Shown: positions 6,561 through 14,808 of the stretch, piece after piece
Layout: every line of letters starts with the position of its first letter
Numbering within the stretch: the stretch's first letter is position 1
From: an uncultured Oscillospiraceae bacterium
GTDB taxonomy: Bacteria > Bacillota > Clostridia > Oscillospirales > Oscillospiraceae
Direction: 5' to 3'
DNA: 25,265 nucleotides
Assembly (NCBI GenBank): GCA_934597345.1
Contig: CAKTRJ010000032.1
Location: 1-25,265 of the forward strand
Notes under the pieces: generated by a model
Databases searched by the model: none
What the model was told of the DNA's origin: nothing
Seen by the model: only the letters and a program-made list of their open reading frames with translations
Program-made: the position numbers and the translations under genes

Positions 6561-8383
6561 AAAATATCTTCAAACGCAAGAAAGTACCCCCGAAGGAACC
6601 AACGGTGCTGTCCTTTCTGGACTGCATCACGCCGGGGGTGCTGAAATTTGAGACGGATCATTATATCAGCGGCAACACATGGCGGTGCGTATGGGCGCTG
6701 CGGGAGTATCCCGCAGCCACGGATTCACAGGCATTGCTGGGCCGCTTGGGCGACCGGCGCGGCGTGACGCTGCGGATCGTCTGCCGATTGGTGACGCCCG
6801 CCGAGGAGAACCGCATCATTCACAACGCCACCAACCGCAACAAATTGGAACGGGCCAACACCAACGACCTGCGCCGTGTTATCACGGCGGAGAGTAACTT
6901 GCAGGACATGGCCTCGCTGGTAGGCGCGCTGGATCGTGAGCATGAGCCGCTGCTGTACTGCGCGGTCTATGTGGAGGTCATAGCGGACAGCTTTGAAAAC
7001 CTGAAGCTGCTGCAAACCAGCGTGGAAGCGGAGTTGGTGCGCTGCAAGCTAACGATAGACAAACTGGTGCTGCGGCAGCAGCAAGGATTCCTTACGGTGA
7101 ACCCCGCAGGCTACGCCGCATTGGGGCCGCAGTTCCAGCGGGTGCTGCCCGCATCCAGCGTGGCCAACATGTTTCCCTTCAACTACTCCGGCAAGGCCGA
7201 TCCTAACGGTTTCTACATCGGCAAGGATAAATTCGGCAGCAACATCGTGGTGGACTTCGACCGGCGCGAGAGTGACAAGACCTCCGCCAACATCCTGATC
7301 CTGGGCAACAGCGGTCAGGGCAAATCATATCTGATGAAGCTGCTGATCTGCAATCTGATCGAGTCGGGGAAATCCGTTATCTCGCTGGACGCGGAGCATG
7401 AATTGGGGGATCTGTGCGGGAATCTGAATGGCTGCTTCATCGACCTGATGGCTGGCGACCGCCATATCAACGTGCTGGAGGTGAAGTGCTGGGACACCGC
7501 GCCGGAGCCGGACGAGTCAGCACCGGAAGCATTCCGGCAGAATACCTTTTTGGCGCGGCACGTTTCTTTTCTGAAAGACTTCTTTAAGGCGTACAAGGAT
7601 TTCTCCGATGCCCAGTTGGACACCATAGAGATCATGCTGACAAAGCTCTATGCCAAGTGGGGCATCTCGGAGCGCACCGATCCCCGGCAACTCACCGCTA
7701 CGGATTATCCCATCCTGTCGGACTTCTATGCGCTGCTGGAGGAGGAATATCTCCACTATGACCCGGACACTCATCAGCTCTATACGAAGGAGCTGCTGCA
7801 AGAGGTGCTGCTGGGCCTGCACTCCATGTGCGTGGGAGCCGACGCACACTTCTTCAACGGGCATACGGACATCACCAGTGACCGGTTTCTGGTGTTTGGC
7901 GTAGGCGGTGTGTTGAGTGCTGCCAAGAGCCTGCGGAACGCGCTGCTGTTCAATGTGCTGGCGTATATGTCGGACAAGCTGCTGGTGGAGGGACGGACGG
8001 TGGCGGCGCTGGACGAGCTGTATCTGTGGCTGTCCAATCCCATCGCCATTGAGTACATCCGCAACTGTCTGAAGCGTGTCCGCAAGCGGGATTCCGCTCT
8101 GATGATGGCCAGTCAGAATCTGGAGGATTTCAATCAGCGCGAGGTACGGGAGATGACCAAGCCCTTGTTCGCCATCCCGCCCCATCAGTTTTTCTTCAAC
8201 CCCGGTACTACGGAGAAGCAGTTTTTCACCAATATGCTGCAAATGGAGGATACAGAGTTCGACCTCATCAGCAAGGCACAGAACGGCGAATGCCTTTTCC
8301 GCTGCGGCAGTGACCGATACATGATGAAGGTCATCGCCCCGGAGCACAAGGCAAAGCTGTTTGGCACAAAGGGCGGGAAGTGA
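6557..8383 (+). CDS. virB4: VirB4-like conjugation ATPase
   Basis: A 608-residue ATPase that powers assembly and substrate transfer of the conjugative type IV secretion system at the membrane. Residues 1-220 are the VirB4 N-terminal region. The Walker A motif is GNSGQGKS at about residues 250-257, followed by SVISLDAEHELGDLCGNLNG. Walker B is VAALDELYLWL at about 481-491, followed by the conserved LKRVRKRDSALMMASQNLEDF segment. Length is normal for the ICE VirB4 family. It overlaps DUF3846 by 4 nt and is followed closely by 8399-8806. No defects are seen. Confidence 0.95.
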   Translation: MKNIFKRKKVPPKEPTVLSFLDCITPGVLKFETDHYISGNTWRCVWALREYPAATDSQALLGRLGDRRGVTLRIVCRLVTPAEENRIIHNATNRNKLERANTNDLRRVITAESNLQDMASLVGALDREHEPLLYCAVYVEVIADSFENLKLLQTSVEAELVRCKLTIDKLVLRQQQGFLTVNPAGYAALGPQFQRVLPASSVANMFPFNYSGKADPNGFYIGKDKFGSNIVVDFDRRESDKTSANILILGNSGQGKSYLMKLLICNLIESGKSVISLDAEHELGDLCGNLNGCFIDLMAGDRHINVLEVKCWDTAPEPDESAPEAFRQNTFLARHVSFLKDFFKAYKDFSDAQLDTIEIMLTKLYAKWGISERTDPRQLTATDYPILSDFYALLEEEYLHYDPDTHQLYTKELLQEVLLGLHSMCVGADAHFFNGHTDITSDRFLVFGVGGVLSAAKSLRNALLFNVLAYMSDKLLVEGRTVAALDELYLWLSNPIAIEYIRNCLKRVRKRDSALMMASQNLEDFNQREVREMTKPLFAIPPHQFFFNPGTTEKQFFTNMLQMEDTEFDLISKAQNGECLFRCGSDRYMMKVIAPEHKAKLFGTKGGK

Positions 8384-8398
8384 GGTTGCCTTTGAGCT

Positions 8399-8806
8399 AT
8401 GCAGAGAGAACAATTTGAAAAACGGATCAGGAGCCTCTTGCCGGAGGCGACGGACGAAGCCATGAACGCATGGACGGCGTATGCGGATGAACTAAGCCGG
8501 GAAGATGTGGAGCCAGAGTCTGAGCTCTACGATAAAAGCTATGTGGAGTTGACTCTTATCAAGCAGCACTGCGGTGAGGAGATCGCAACACAGCTCTTCA
8601 ACTATGGGGATCAGTTCACTTTCAATTACTTTGAATTGCGCGGCGCTGCATCAAGACTGGTCAGCGGCTGGACGCTGGAGGACATTGCGAAGGACGCGGT
8701 CGAAAACGGCTGCGATGCCACACCGGAAGAGTATGAAGAATTCGTAGATGCGCTTCAGACGTTTCAGATGGCCGACCAAGAACCGCCCGGTATGCAGATG
8801 ATTTAG
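8399..8806 (+). CDS. Acidic ICE protein of unknown function
   Basis: A 135-residue protein, strongly acidic and mostly helical by composition, with no signal peptide or membrane span. I do not recognise the family. It opens MQREQFEKRIRSLLPEATDE and ends QMADQEPPGMQMI; a similar Met-rich end (PSPQMQM) occurs in the 10611-11615 protein, which may be coincidence. It begins 15 nt after virB4 with only a poor ribosome binding site (AGTGAGG about 15 nt upstream), so translation may depend on coupling to virB4. An NlpC/P60 hydrolase gene follows 20 nt later. Confidence 0.7.
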   Translation: MQREQFEKRIRSLLPEATDEAMNAWTAYADELSREDVEPESELYDKSYVELTLIKQHCGEEIATQLFNYGDQFTFNYFELRGAASRLVSGWTLEDIAKDAVENGCDATPEEYEEFVDALQTFQMADQEPPGMQMI

Positions 8807-8825
8807 GCAGTGAGGAGGTGCATCC

Positions 8826-10010
8826 ATGTCAACAACACTGGCGCGGCTGGCGGCGGCTGTGCTGTCTACGGAAAAAGGCCGCAAGACGGTGGGCTGGGTC
8901 ATTGCCGCCATCCTCTCACCGTTGATCCTGCTGGCGGCGTTCCTGTGCAGCTTCGGCACAGCAGCGGTGGAGCACAACAACTTCGCCGTGTCCGCATCCT
9001 TCTACGGCCCAGCCTTCACGGACAAAATCCCAACCGAATACAAAGACCACATCACCGAGATGCGGACAGCCTTCTCTCTTCTGGATTCGGCGGTCGCCGC
9101 CGTGAATGCCAGAGCCGAGAGCGGCGGCCTTGACCCCTTGCAGGTCAAGGCCGTTTTCTATGCCCTCTGCTTTGGCGACGATGCGCCTACCCGCCGTGCC
9201 GCCGCCAACTTCGTGGAGTGCTTCTACCGTCTGGAGGAGCGCACCGACACCACCACGGACGTGTTGGAGGATGGCACGGTGGTGGTGCAGACCACCGTCT
9301 ACTATGTGGCGGTGCCGCTGCCGCTGGAGACAGTATATGAAAAGTTGGCTGCATGGCAGGGCGAACCGGTGACGGAGGAGGACAAGGCCAACGCCGCACA
9401 TATTTACAGCATGGTGGTGGGCAGCACAGGCGGCGATACCTTCGATGGCAGCTATACGCCCGGTGGCGGCAGCGGCGTGGAGCTGGATATTTCCGACCTG
9501 ACGAACCCCACCACCAAGAACGCCGCCGATCTGGTGGCCTACGTCACCAACGCATGGCAGTCCGGCTGGGGCTATGTATGGGGTACCTACGGTCAGGTGC
9601 TGACACCGGAGCTGTTCCAGTACAAGCTGACCCAATACCCGGAGGGTGTGGGACAGTACGCGGACTTCATCCGTAATAACTGGCTGGGCAAACACACCGC
9701 TGACTGCGTGGGGCTCATCAAGGGCTACGGTTGGCTGAACGCTGAGACTATGGAAATCGAATACGGTACCAACGGAATGCCGGATATTGGTGCCAACCAG
9801 ATGTACTACAACGCCACGCACAAAGGCACCATCGATACCATACCGGAGGTGCCGGGGCTGGCAGTGTGGAAGTCGGGACACATTGGCGTATACATCGGCG
9901 ATGGCCAGGTCATCGAGGCCATGGGTACCAAGTACGGCGTGGTCAAGACGCAGCTCCAAGGCCGCGGCTGGACACATTGGCTGGAGATTCCGTATATCAA
10001 CTACGACTAA
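8826..10010 (+). CDS. NlpC/P60-type peptidoglycan hydrolase of the transfer apparatus (CD1108-like)
   Basis: A 394-residue cell-wall hydrolase that probably opens the peptidoglycan for the mating channel. An N-terminal membrane anchor (GWVIAAILSPLILLAAFLCSF, about residues 23-43) is followed by a long extracytoplasmic region, a Gly-rich linker near residue 205-220, and a C-terminal NlpC/P60 domain. The likely catalytic Cys is at 294 (HTADCVGLIKGYGW) and the catalytic His at 352 (SGHIGVYIGDG). These proteins follow VirB4 in many Clostridia ICEs. The gene has a good GAGGAGGTG site upstream. No lysozyme-like domain precedes the NlpC/P60 part, unlike the two-domain hydrolases of Tn916-type elements. 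Confidence 0.85.
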   Translation: MSTTLARLAAAVLSTEKGRKTVGWVIAAILSPLILLAAFLCSFGTAAVEHNNFAVSASFYGPAFTDKIPTEYKDHITEMRTAFSLLDSAVAAVNARAESGGLDPLQVKAVFYALCFGDDAPTRRAAANFVECFYRLEERTDTTTDVLEDGTVVVQTTVYYVAVPLPLETVYEKLAAWQGEPVTEEDKANAAHIYSMVVGSTGGDTFDGSYTPGGGSGVELDISDLTNPTTKNAADLVAYVTNAWQSGWGYVWGTYGQVLTPELFQYKLTQYPEGVGQYADFIRNNWLGKHTADCVGLIKGYGWLNAETMEIEYGTNGMPDIGANQMYYNATHKGTIDTIPEVPGLAVWKSGHIGVYIGDGQVIEAMGTKYGVVKTQLQGRGWTHWLEIPYINYD

Positions 10011-10021
10011 GGAGGACACAA

Positions 10022-10345
10022 ATGAACGAGAACACTTGCACATTAGAGAAAGAAATGCGGCGGGCATTGCTGGAGAAGCTGGAGCAGAACTATCTGGATT
10101 ACACCGCCTCGCTGCAAGCTTTGACATCGGAACAACTGCTGGGCAGGACGAAAGAAATCTACGCGGCGCAGATCTGCTGCCGGTTGGTGCAGCGCAGGGA
10201 CGATATTTCCCTCCCGCAGATGCGGTATCTGCTGTCGCTGGATGATCCGCTGGCGGCGCTGCGGGACACTTGGCTGGAGCTGCACAGCGGCGACAACGAG
10301 CCGGTGCTGAAGGTGATCCTGTACAAGCTCTGCGGTGAAATGTGA
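10022..10345 (+). CDS. Small ICE protein, possibly DUF3848-like
   Basis: A 107-residue helical protein. The ATG at 10022 follows AAGGAGGACACA, 11 nt after the NlpC/P60 stop. The centre (LTSEQLLGRTKEIYAAQICC, then DISLPQMRYLLSLDDPLAAL and DTWLEL) follows the hydrophobic pattern I associate with DUF3848, a small family frequent in Bacillota mobile elements, but similarity is loose. No catalytic motif is visible. It lies in the same tightly packed operon as the genes on either side. Confidence 0.65.
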   Translation: MNENTCTLEKEMRRALLEKLEQNYLDYTASLQALTSEQLLGRTKEIYAAQICCRLVQRRDDISLPQMRYLLSLDDPLAALRDTWLELHSGDNEPVLKVILYKLCGEM

Positions 10346-10353
10346 GGTGCAAC

Positions 10354-10608
10354 ATGGAGAAGGTCTGCGTTACCGTCAGCATGGAGGAGGAACGCCTTAA
10401 AGCGCTGGAGTTCGCTCTCAAGAAGAAAAACAGCTCCGTCCAGCGCCGTATGGACGATGCCCTGCGGCAGCTCTATGAGAAGGAAGTGCCGGAACCTATC
10501 CGGGAGTATGTGGACAGCCTGCTGGCTCCGCCGCCTCGTCCCCGCCGACCGGCGAGGGCGGTGAAGGCAACAAACGAGCAGGCAGCGGCTGCACAGCAGG
10601 AGGAATAA
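10354..10608 (+). CDS. Small DUF6103-like ICE protein
   Basis: An 84-residue protein: an N-terminal strand (KVCVTVSMEEERLKALEFAL), then two helices (VQRRMDDALRQLYEKEVPEP), and a disordered Pro/Arg/Ala tail (APPPRPRRPARA). The strand-helix-helix order resembles an RHH fold and the family known as DUF6103 in Clostridia ICEs; the assignment is from memory of its pattern. The ATG at 10354 with GAGGTG just upstream was preferred over a GTG at 10342 that overlaps the previous stop. Confidence 0.65.
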   Translation: MEKVCVTVSMEEERLKALEFALKKKNSSVQRRMDDALRQLYEKEVPEPIREYVDSLLAPPPRPRRPARAVKATNEQAAAAQQEE

Positions 10609-10610
10609 CC

Positions 10611-11615
10611 ATGGCACAGCACGAAGAAATCATCGTATGGCTTGACCGCAGGTGGAAGGAAGCCATCGAGCATCACCTGAAGGACGAGACCATACAGGAG
10701 CGTCTGGAGAATGTGCTGGATGAACTGTGCAATCAACTTCCAAAGCGTGAATATGCACGTATCAGCCGAGAACTCTGGGAGGAAGATCGTATGGCGCGGA
10801 AGGAAGCGGAGGCGGCGCGTACCTATTCCGCATACCGCGTTGTGGAGGGCGGCGAGGAACATTACTTCCGCATGACGCCCGGCGAGGAGCTGCTGGGTGC
10901 TGCACAGACGCTCCGAAAATACCTCAAGGATACCGACCACAGCACCGGCAAATTCATCGCTCTATATTCGCAGGGGCAGCCTATCACGCCGGAGGAGTAT
11001 CAGACCATGATGCGTCTCCGCATGGAGAACACTGGAAAAGTCACCGGTGTGTTTGATCTGGAATTTGACAAGCGGGAGTTCTCCGCAGTCCACATCATGG
11101 ACGGTTGGACAACGTGGGCGATGCGTGACGTGTCTACAGCCGCCTACCGCGCAGTGAAGAAGCAATATGCGTCCGAGGACGTGATGTGGAGGAAACTGCT
11201 AGATCACCTGAACGGAAAGGAGATCACATCGGCAGGACATCTCACCGCACAGAATTTTTCGTTCAGCGATGAGATCATGATGGAAAACGGTAAGCTGAAC
11301 TTTTATGTGCAGGCCGAGTTCGACGTGGACGCCGCCTTCGGAACCTTCGTCTGCACAGATGAGAACGATGACTGGCTGAATATCTACGCCAACTACGACA
11401 TCGCACAGGACAAGCCTTGCGACACGTTGGAGCTGAATCTCTGCAAGGGAGACGGCACAGAGGAGAACTGGAGCTATCACCTGAACGCCGCCGAGCAGGA
11501 AGTGCTGTCCCGGAAGATGGAGGCGTTTTGCCAGCAGCAAAACGGCATGAGTCTGCACGATTTCGCCCGGCAGCTTCAAGAGGAGCCGGGGCCGTCTCCG
11601 CAGATGCAGATGTAG
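10611..11615 (+). CDS. Large ICE protein of unknown function
   Basis: A 334-residue cytoplasmic protein with no signal peptide, membrane span or motif that I recognise. Residues 1-75 are charged and helical (MAQHEEIIVWLDRRWKEAIE), the middle has YRVVEGGEEHYFRMTPGEE and FDLEFDKREFSAVHIMDGW, and residues 230-310 read as alternating strands (FYVQAEFDVDAAFG, DWLNIYANYDIAQDKPCDTL). It ends EEPGPSPQMQM. It starts 2 nt after the previous stop with AGGAGGAATAACC as ribosome binding site, and is the last gene before the candidate oriT. A role in DNA processing or in adapting the recipient is only a guess from position. Confidence 0.75.
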   Translation: MAQHEEIIVWLDRRWKEAIEHHLKDETIQERLENVLDELCNQLPKREYARISRELWEEDRMARKEAEAARTYSAYRVVEGGEEHYFRMTPGEELLGAAQTLRKYLKDTDHSTGKFIALYSQGQPITPEEYQTMMRLRMENTGKVTGVFDLEFDKREFSAVHIMDGWTTWAMRDVSTAAYRAVKKQYASEDVMWRKLLDHLNGKEITSAGHLTAQNFSFSDEIMMENGKLNFYVQAEFDVDAAFGTFVCTDENDDWLNIYANYDIAQDKPCDTLELNLCKGDGTEENWSYHLNAAEQEVLSRKMEAFCQQQNGMSLHDFARQLQEEPGPSPQMQM

Positions 11616-11925
11616 CCCCGTGTTTGCCCTTGTGGGCCAGTTTGTGGCCTCGCAGGGCCGCGGGAGGGTAAGGATAGCGGCCCCGGAGGTTTGAAGGCCT
11701 TTCGGCCCGCTTTTCGGTGCGCCGAAAGCGGAGCAGGAGAAACTGGTGGGGTCGCAAGCGCCCCACCAGCATCACTTCTGCCCGCAGTGCGGGCAGTTCC
11801 GGAGCGTTTTCCGAGGGGTCATGAAAGCGAAAAAAGGCAGCTTACGGGGTCGTAAGAGCTGAAATCCAAGGAACGACAACGGAAAACGGCGGGGTCGTGC
11901 AGCTTATTGCAGGAGGTGATCAAGA
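11616..11925. other. Candidate origin of transfer (oriT): hairpin-rich gene-free region
   Basis: These 310 nt hold no plausible gene and lie directly upstream of the relaxosome protein and relaxase genes, where oriT is usual. Three strong inverted repeats are visible: 11707-11731 (CCGCTTTTCGG/CCGAAAGCGG, one bulge), 11743-11769 (9-bp perfect, CTGGTGGGG/CCCCACCAG) and 11778-11796 (8-bp perfect, CTGCCCGC/GCGGGCAG, 3-nt loop). The hexamer GGGGTC occurs four times (11748, 11815, 11846, 11891); the third sits in the loop of CTTAC/GTAAG. The nick site itself cannot be identified by eye. Confidence 0.55.
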
Positions 11926-12330
11926 GTGGCAACGGACAAGCGAAAACACGCATTTTGGCTCACAGATGCGGCAAAAGAGATGGTGGAAATAGATGCCCAT
12001 CTGGACAACTGCGGCAGCCAAAGTGAATTTGTGGAAAAGGCGATACGGTTCTATGACGGCTATGTTCACGCAAATAAAACAGGTGCGTACCTGCCTCATG
12101 CAATGCAGGAGGTGCTGGAAGGGACGCTGGGTGTGTTCGGTGACCGGCTGGGCAGGCTGCTGTTCAAGCTGGTAGTAGAGCACAATATGACCAACCATCT
12201 GCTGGGCGGCGATGTGGATATGACCCGCGACGAGTACAGCAAAATGCGCGGCAGCAGCGTCCGCGAGGTGGCGTCCACCCACGGTAACATCTCCTTCAAG
12301 GACGTGCTGCTGTTCCATCAGGAGGAGTAA
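11926..12330 (+). CDS. Relaxosome accessory protein (MobC-like, probable RHH)
   Basis: A 134-residue protein starting at GTG 11926 with an excellent AGGAGGTGAT site 6 nt upstream. The N-terminus (KHAFWLTDAAKEMVEIDAHL then GSQSEFVEKAIRFYDGY) has the strand-helix-helix pattern of ribbon-helix-helix proteins. It lies between the candidate oriT and the relaxase, 3 nt before the latter, so a job as oriT-binding auxiliary protein of the relaxosome is likely. The C-terminal half (LGRLLFKLVVEHNMTNHLL; MRGSSVREVASTHGNISFKD) is probably for multimerisation or relaxase contact. Assignment is from position and fold pattern. Confidence 0.75.
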   Translation: MATDKRKHAFWLTDAAKEMVEIDAHLDNCGSQSEFVEKAIRFYDGYVHANKTGAYLPHAMQEVLEGTLGVFGDRLGRLLFKLVVEHNMTNHLLGGDVDMTRDEYSKMRGSSVREVASTHGNISFKDVLLFHQEE

Positions 12331-12333
12331 CGC

Positions 12334-13734
12334 ATGGCGCGGCTGATACAAAAAAGCGGCTACATCAAAAACGGTAAGGCGTCAGGATACATGGAGTATA
12401 TTGCTACGCGGGACGGTGTGGAGATCATTCAGAGCACCGAGCCTGTGACCAGGAAGCAGGAGCGGTTCATCAAAAGACTGCTGAAGGACTTCCCGGACGC
12501 AAAGGAGCTTTTCGAGTACGGCGACTACCTACAGACACCCAATCGCGGTACGGCATCTGCGTTTATCGCCACTGCGCTGGATACGCATCTGCACGAAGTG
12601 GAATCCGAGAGCGGCTATATGTCCTACATCGCCCAGCGTCCCCGTGCCGAGAAGCATGGAGGGCACGGCCTGTTCAGCGAGGCAGATGTCACCGATCTCA
12701 AGGCGGCAAAGGCCGAGCTGGAGGCTCATGACGGAAAAGTGTGGACGTTCATTTTTTCTCTGCGGCGTGAGGACGCGGAGTGCCTGGGATACAACAAGGC
12801 CGCCGCGTGGCGAAATCTTCTGAAGCAGGAGAGCGCCTCTATTGCGGAGGCCATGCGTATTCAGACAGATGACTTCCGCTGGTACGCGGCGTACCATGAC
12901 GAGGGGCATCATCCCCACGTTCACATGATGGTGTGGTCAGCTGAACCGAAGAAGGGATATCTCACGCGGGAAGGTATCGCTGCCATGCGTTCCAAGATGA
13001 CGAATGCTATCTTCCACGAGGAGATGAAGGAACTCTACATCAAGAAGGATGCTGCCTACAAAAAGAGTGTCCAGACCGCGAAAGAGTCACTGCTGATGTA
13101 CATCAGAATGTTGGAGAGCAGTGAGTCAACTGACCCTGTCATAGAGCAAAAACTGCGATATCTGTCTCAGACATTGGAGCAGGTCGATGGCAGACACGTT
13201 TACGGCTATCTGCCCAAAGAGGTCAAGGCGCAGGTGGACGAGATCGTGGAGCGGCTGGCGCAGCTCCCGGAGGTGGCGGCTTGCTATGACCAATGGTGGC
13301 GGCTGAAGGATGAGATCGCCGGTTACTACGGGCGGAATATACCGCCCCATCAGCCGCTGGTACAGCAAAAAGAGTTCCGCGCCATCAAGAATATGATCAT
13401 TCAGCAGGCAGAGACATTTCGGCAGCCTGTGCCGGAGCAATCTCCCGTCGAGGCAGAGCCTGACAAGCAGCAGGTGCCGCTTTCATCTGGGGCACCTATG
13501 GCCGTGCCGCAGCCGCAGGCGGTCACGTCACAGATCAAAATAAAAGGTGGTGCGGTCATTCAACTGCTCCACCACATGAGCCGTGTGTTTCGCGGCAATA
13601 TGCCGGTGATTCCGCCTACGCTGCGTATCGACTCCAAGCGCCGCAGGCGGTTGCAGGAAAAGCGCATGGCCATGGGCCACAAACAGGACGACCACGAGGA
13701 GCAGGAGCGTTTGCGGAATGAACAGATACTGTGA
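12334..13734 (+). CDS. MobP3-like relaxase
   Basis: A 466-residue relaxase that would nick oriT, stay linked to the 5' end and lead the strand into the channel. The opening (RLIQKSGYIKNGKASGYMEY) and the long TRDGVE segment are typical of the MobP3 group of Bacillota ICEs. The metal-binding HUH motif is HHPHVHMMVW, with His 195 and His 197, preceded by His 188 and 192. A candidate active Tyr is one of YMEYIATRD or GYMSYIAQRP. The C-terminal third is Pro/Gln-rich with a basic stretch (SKRRRRLQEKRM) near the end. The gene is 3 nt after its accessory gene. MobP3 is assigned by pattern recall; relaxase function is very likely. Confidence 0.9.
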   Translation: MARLIQKSGYIKNGKASGYMEYIATRDGVEIIQSTEPVTRKQERFIKRLLKDFPDAKELFEYGDYLQTPNRGTASAFIATALDTHLHEVESESGYMSYIAQRPRAEKHGGHGLFSEADVTDLKAAKAELEAHDGKVWTFIFSLRREDAECLGYNKAAAWRNLLKQESASIAEAMRIQTDDFRWYAAYHDEGHHPHVHMMVWSAEPKKGYLTREGIAAMRSKMTNAIFHEEMKELYIKKDAAYKKSVQTAKESLLMYIRMLESSESTDPVIEQKLRYLSQTLEQVDGRHVYGYLPKEVKAQVDEIVERLAQLPEVAACYDQWWRLKDEIAGYYGRNIPPHQPLVQQKEFRAIKNMIIQQAETFRQPVPEQSPVEAEPDKQQVPLSSGAPMAVPQPQAVTSQIKIKGGAVIQLLHHMSRVFRGNMPVIPPTLRIDSKRRRRLQEKRMAMGHKQDDHEEQERLRNEQIL

Positions 13735-13802
13735 CCATGAAATTTCTCTTCCGTTTTTTCGTTCTGTGTGGTATTCTAATTCTAAAAGTGAGGTGAGCCA
13801 CC

Positions 13803-14006
13803 ATGACCACAAAACAGATAAATCGTCGGATCGCCGCGGTCAAAACAGCAGACGCTATCAACGCCATAGAGGGCGCTCCCGTATCTCATTATGCGAAAAT
13901 ACTGTCCAATAGCTGGGCAAGAGGTGAGATCACAGGCGAACAGATGAAGGCGGCGCTTCTGGCTTCTCACAGGAAAATGGCGGCACAGGTGCAGAGCCAT
14001 GCCTGA
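13803..14006 (+). CDS. VbhA-like antitoxin of the Fic toxin
   Basis: A 67-residue protein whose first helix carries the inhibitory Glu (INAIEGAPVS, E23-G24) of class I Fic antitoxins. In VbhA the motif is S/T-x3-E-G/N; here the Ser/Thr position is Ile 19, while the Glu-Gly is kept. The known mechanism is that this Glu blocks ATP gamma-phosphate binding in the partner Fic active site. The antitoxin overlaps the fic gene by 8 nt (13999-14006) and precedes it, the normal order. A GTGAGGTGA site lies 5 nt before the ATG. The 68 nt upstream are AT-rich and may hold a separate promoter. Confidence 0.85.
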   Translation: MTTKQINRRIAAVKTADAINAIEGAPVSHYAKILSNSWARGEITGEQMKAALLASHRKMAAQVQSHA

Positions 14007-14721
14007 CATTTATCTCTATGATGACGTGCCGGTGCTGCGTAACAGGCTGCAGATAAAAGACGAAAAGACCTTGGAACTGATCGAAGCTGAACAGTCCCGT
14101 GCCAACATGATGCTGCTCTATGAACAGGGATTTCATAACTTTTCGCCGGAGGGCTTGTGTAATATCCACCGCTATTTGTTTGGGGACATCTACGATTGGG
14201 CTGGTCAGTACCGCGTGATCAACATCGAAAAGCGTGAACGGCTGCTCGGTGGGCGCAGCGTGTGGTATAGCAACGACGAGAACATTGCCCGCGATCTGCG
14301 GGCGGCATTTGATGCAATTCACGCGAAGCGGTGGGATACATTCTCCAGAAAAGAGTTTGCCCATGAGCTGACATTGAGCTTTCCTAAAATCTGGCAGACA
14401 CACCCGTTCCGTGAGGGGAATACCAGAACCGTGGTCATGATGATGACATTCTTCGTAGAAGAACATGGCTACTATATGGATCAGGAGTTGATGGCGCAGA
14501 GCGCCGGTTATGTCAGAGACTCGTTTGTCATGGCCTCCCTGGATCAATTTTCTGAATATGAACATCTGGAGAAGATTCTGCTGGATGCTATCTGTGACGA
14601 GCCCGTCGAGTACGATCCTGACCTGCCGGACAATGACAGTAAGGAACAGATGCCGGAGCGATATCGGAAATACCAAAGAGAGAAGTATACACCGGAACCA
14701 CATTATCAACGGGAAGAATAA
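13999..14721 (+). CDS. fic: Fic/DOC-family AMP-transferase toxin
   Basis: A 240-residue Fic protein. Such enzymes transfer AMP (or another phosphate group) from a nucleotide to a target Ser/Thr/Tyr; VbhT-type Fic proteins act on DNA gyrase and topoisomerase IV. The core motif is HPFREGNTR at residues 135-143 with catalytic His 135, Glu at the D/E position and Thr in place of the common Gly/Lys. The flap region is LLGGRSVWYSNDENI, and the leading segment has NIHRYLFGDIYDWAGQYR, standard for class I Fic. Its start overlaps the antitoxin stop, favouring coupled translation. Within the ICE it may act as a maintenance module or, like VbhT, be delivered with the DNA. Confidence 0.93.
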   Translation: MPDIYLYDDVPVLRNRLQIKDEKTLELIEAEQSRANMMLLYEQGFHNFSPEGLCNIHRYLFGDIYDWAGQYRVINIEKRERLLGGRSVWYSNDENIARDLRAAFDAIHAKRWDTFSRKEFAHELTLSFPKIWQTHPFREGNTRTVVMMMTFFVEEHGYYMDQELMAQSAGYVRDSFVMASLDQFSEYEHLEKILLDAICDEPVEYDPDLPDNDSKEQMPERYRKYQREKYTPEPHYQREE

Positions 14722-14723
14722 CT

Positions 14724-14750
14724 GAAGCGGACTGCATCGCAGTCCGCTTC
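14724..14750 (+). terminator. Hairpin after fic
   Basis: A perfect 12-bp inverted repeat (GAAGCGGACTGC with GCAGTCCGCTTC) and a 3-nt loop begin 2 nt after the fic stop. The downstream run is TTCATAC, poor in U, so on its own it may stabilise the 3' end more than terminate; a second hairpin follows at 14766. Confidence 0.6.
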
Positions 14751-14765
14751 TTCATACACAAATTT

Positions 14766-14793
14766 CGGAGCAGTATCCCTGCTCCGATTTTCT
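14766..14793 (+). terminator. Intrinsic terminator before the TOPRIM gene
   Basis: An 8-bp perfect stem (CGGAGCAG with CTGCTCCG), a 5-nt loop, then ATTTTCTTT. This is a normal rho-independent terminator form, 16 nt upstream of the TOPRIM gene's ribosome binding site. It would separate the Fic module from the next operon part, or act as a leaky stop. Confidence 0.6.
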
Positions 14794-14808
14794 TTCAGGA
14801 GGACAATC

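Noticed and set aside
8916..10421. Reverse-strand open frame of 501 codons opposite the NlpC/P60 gene
   Set aside because: No start signal and a His/Cys/Arg-rich low-complexity composition typical of antisense frames; the + strand has catalytic motifs and a membrane anchor.
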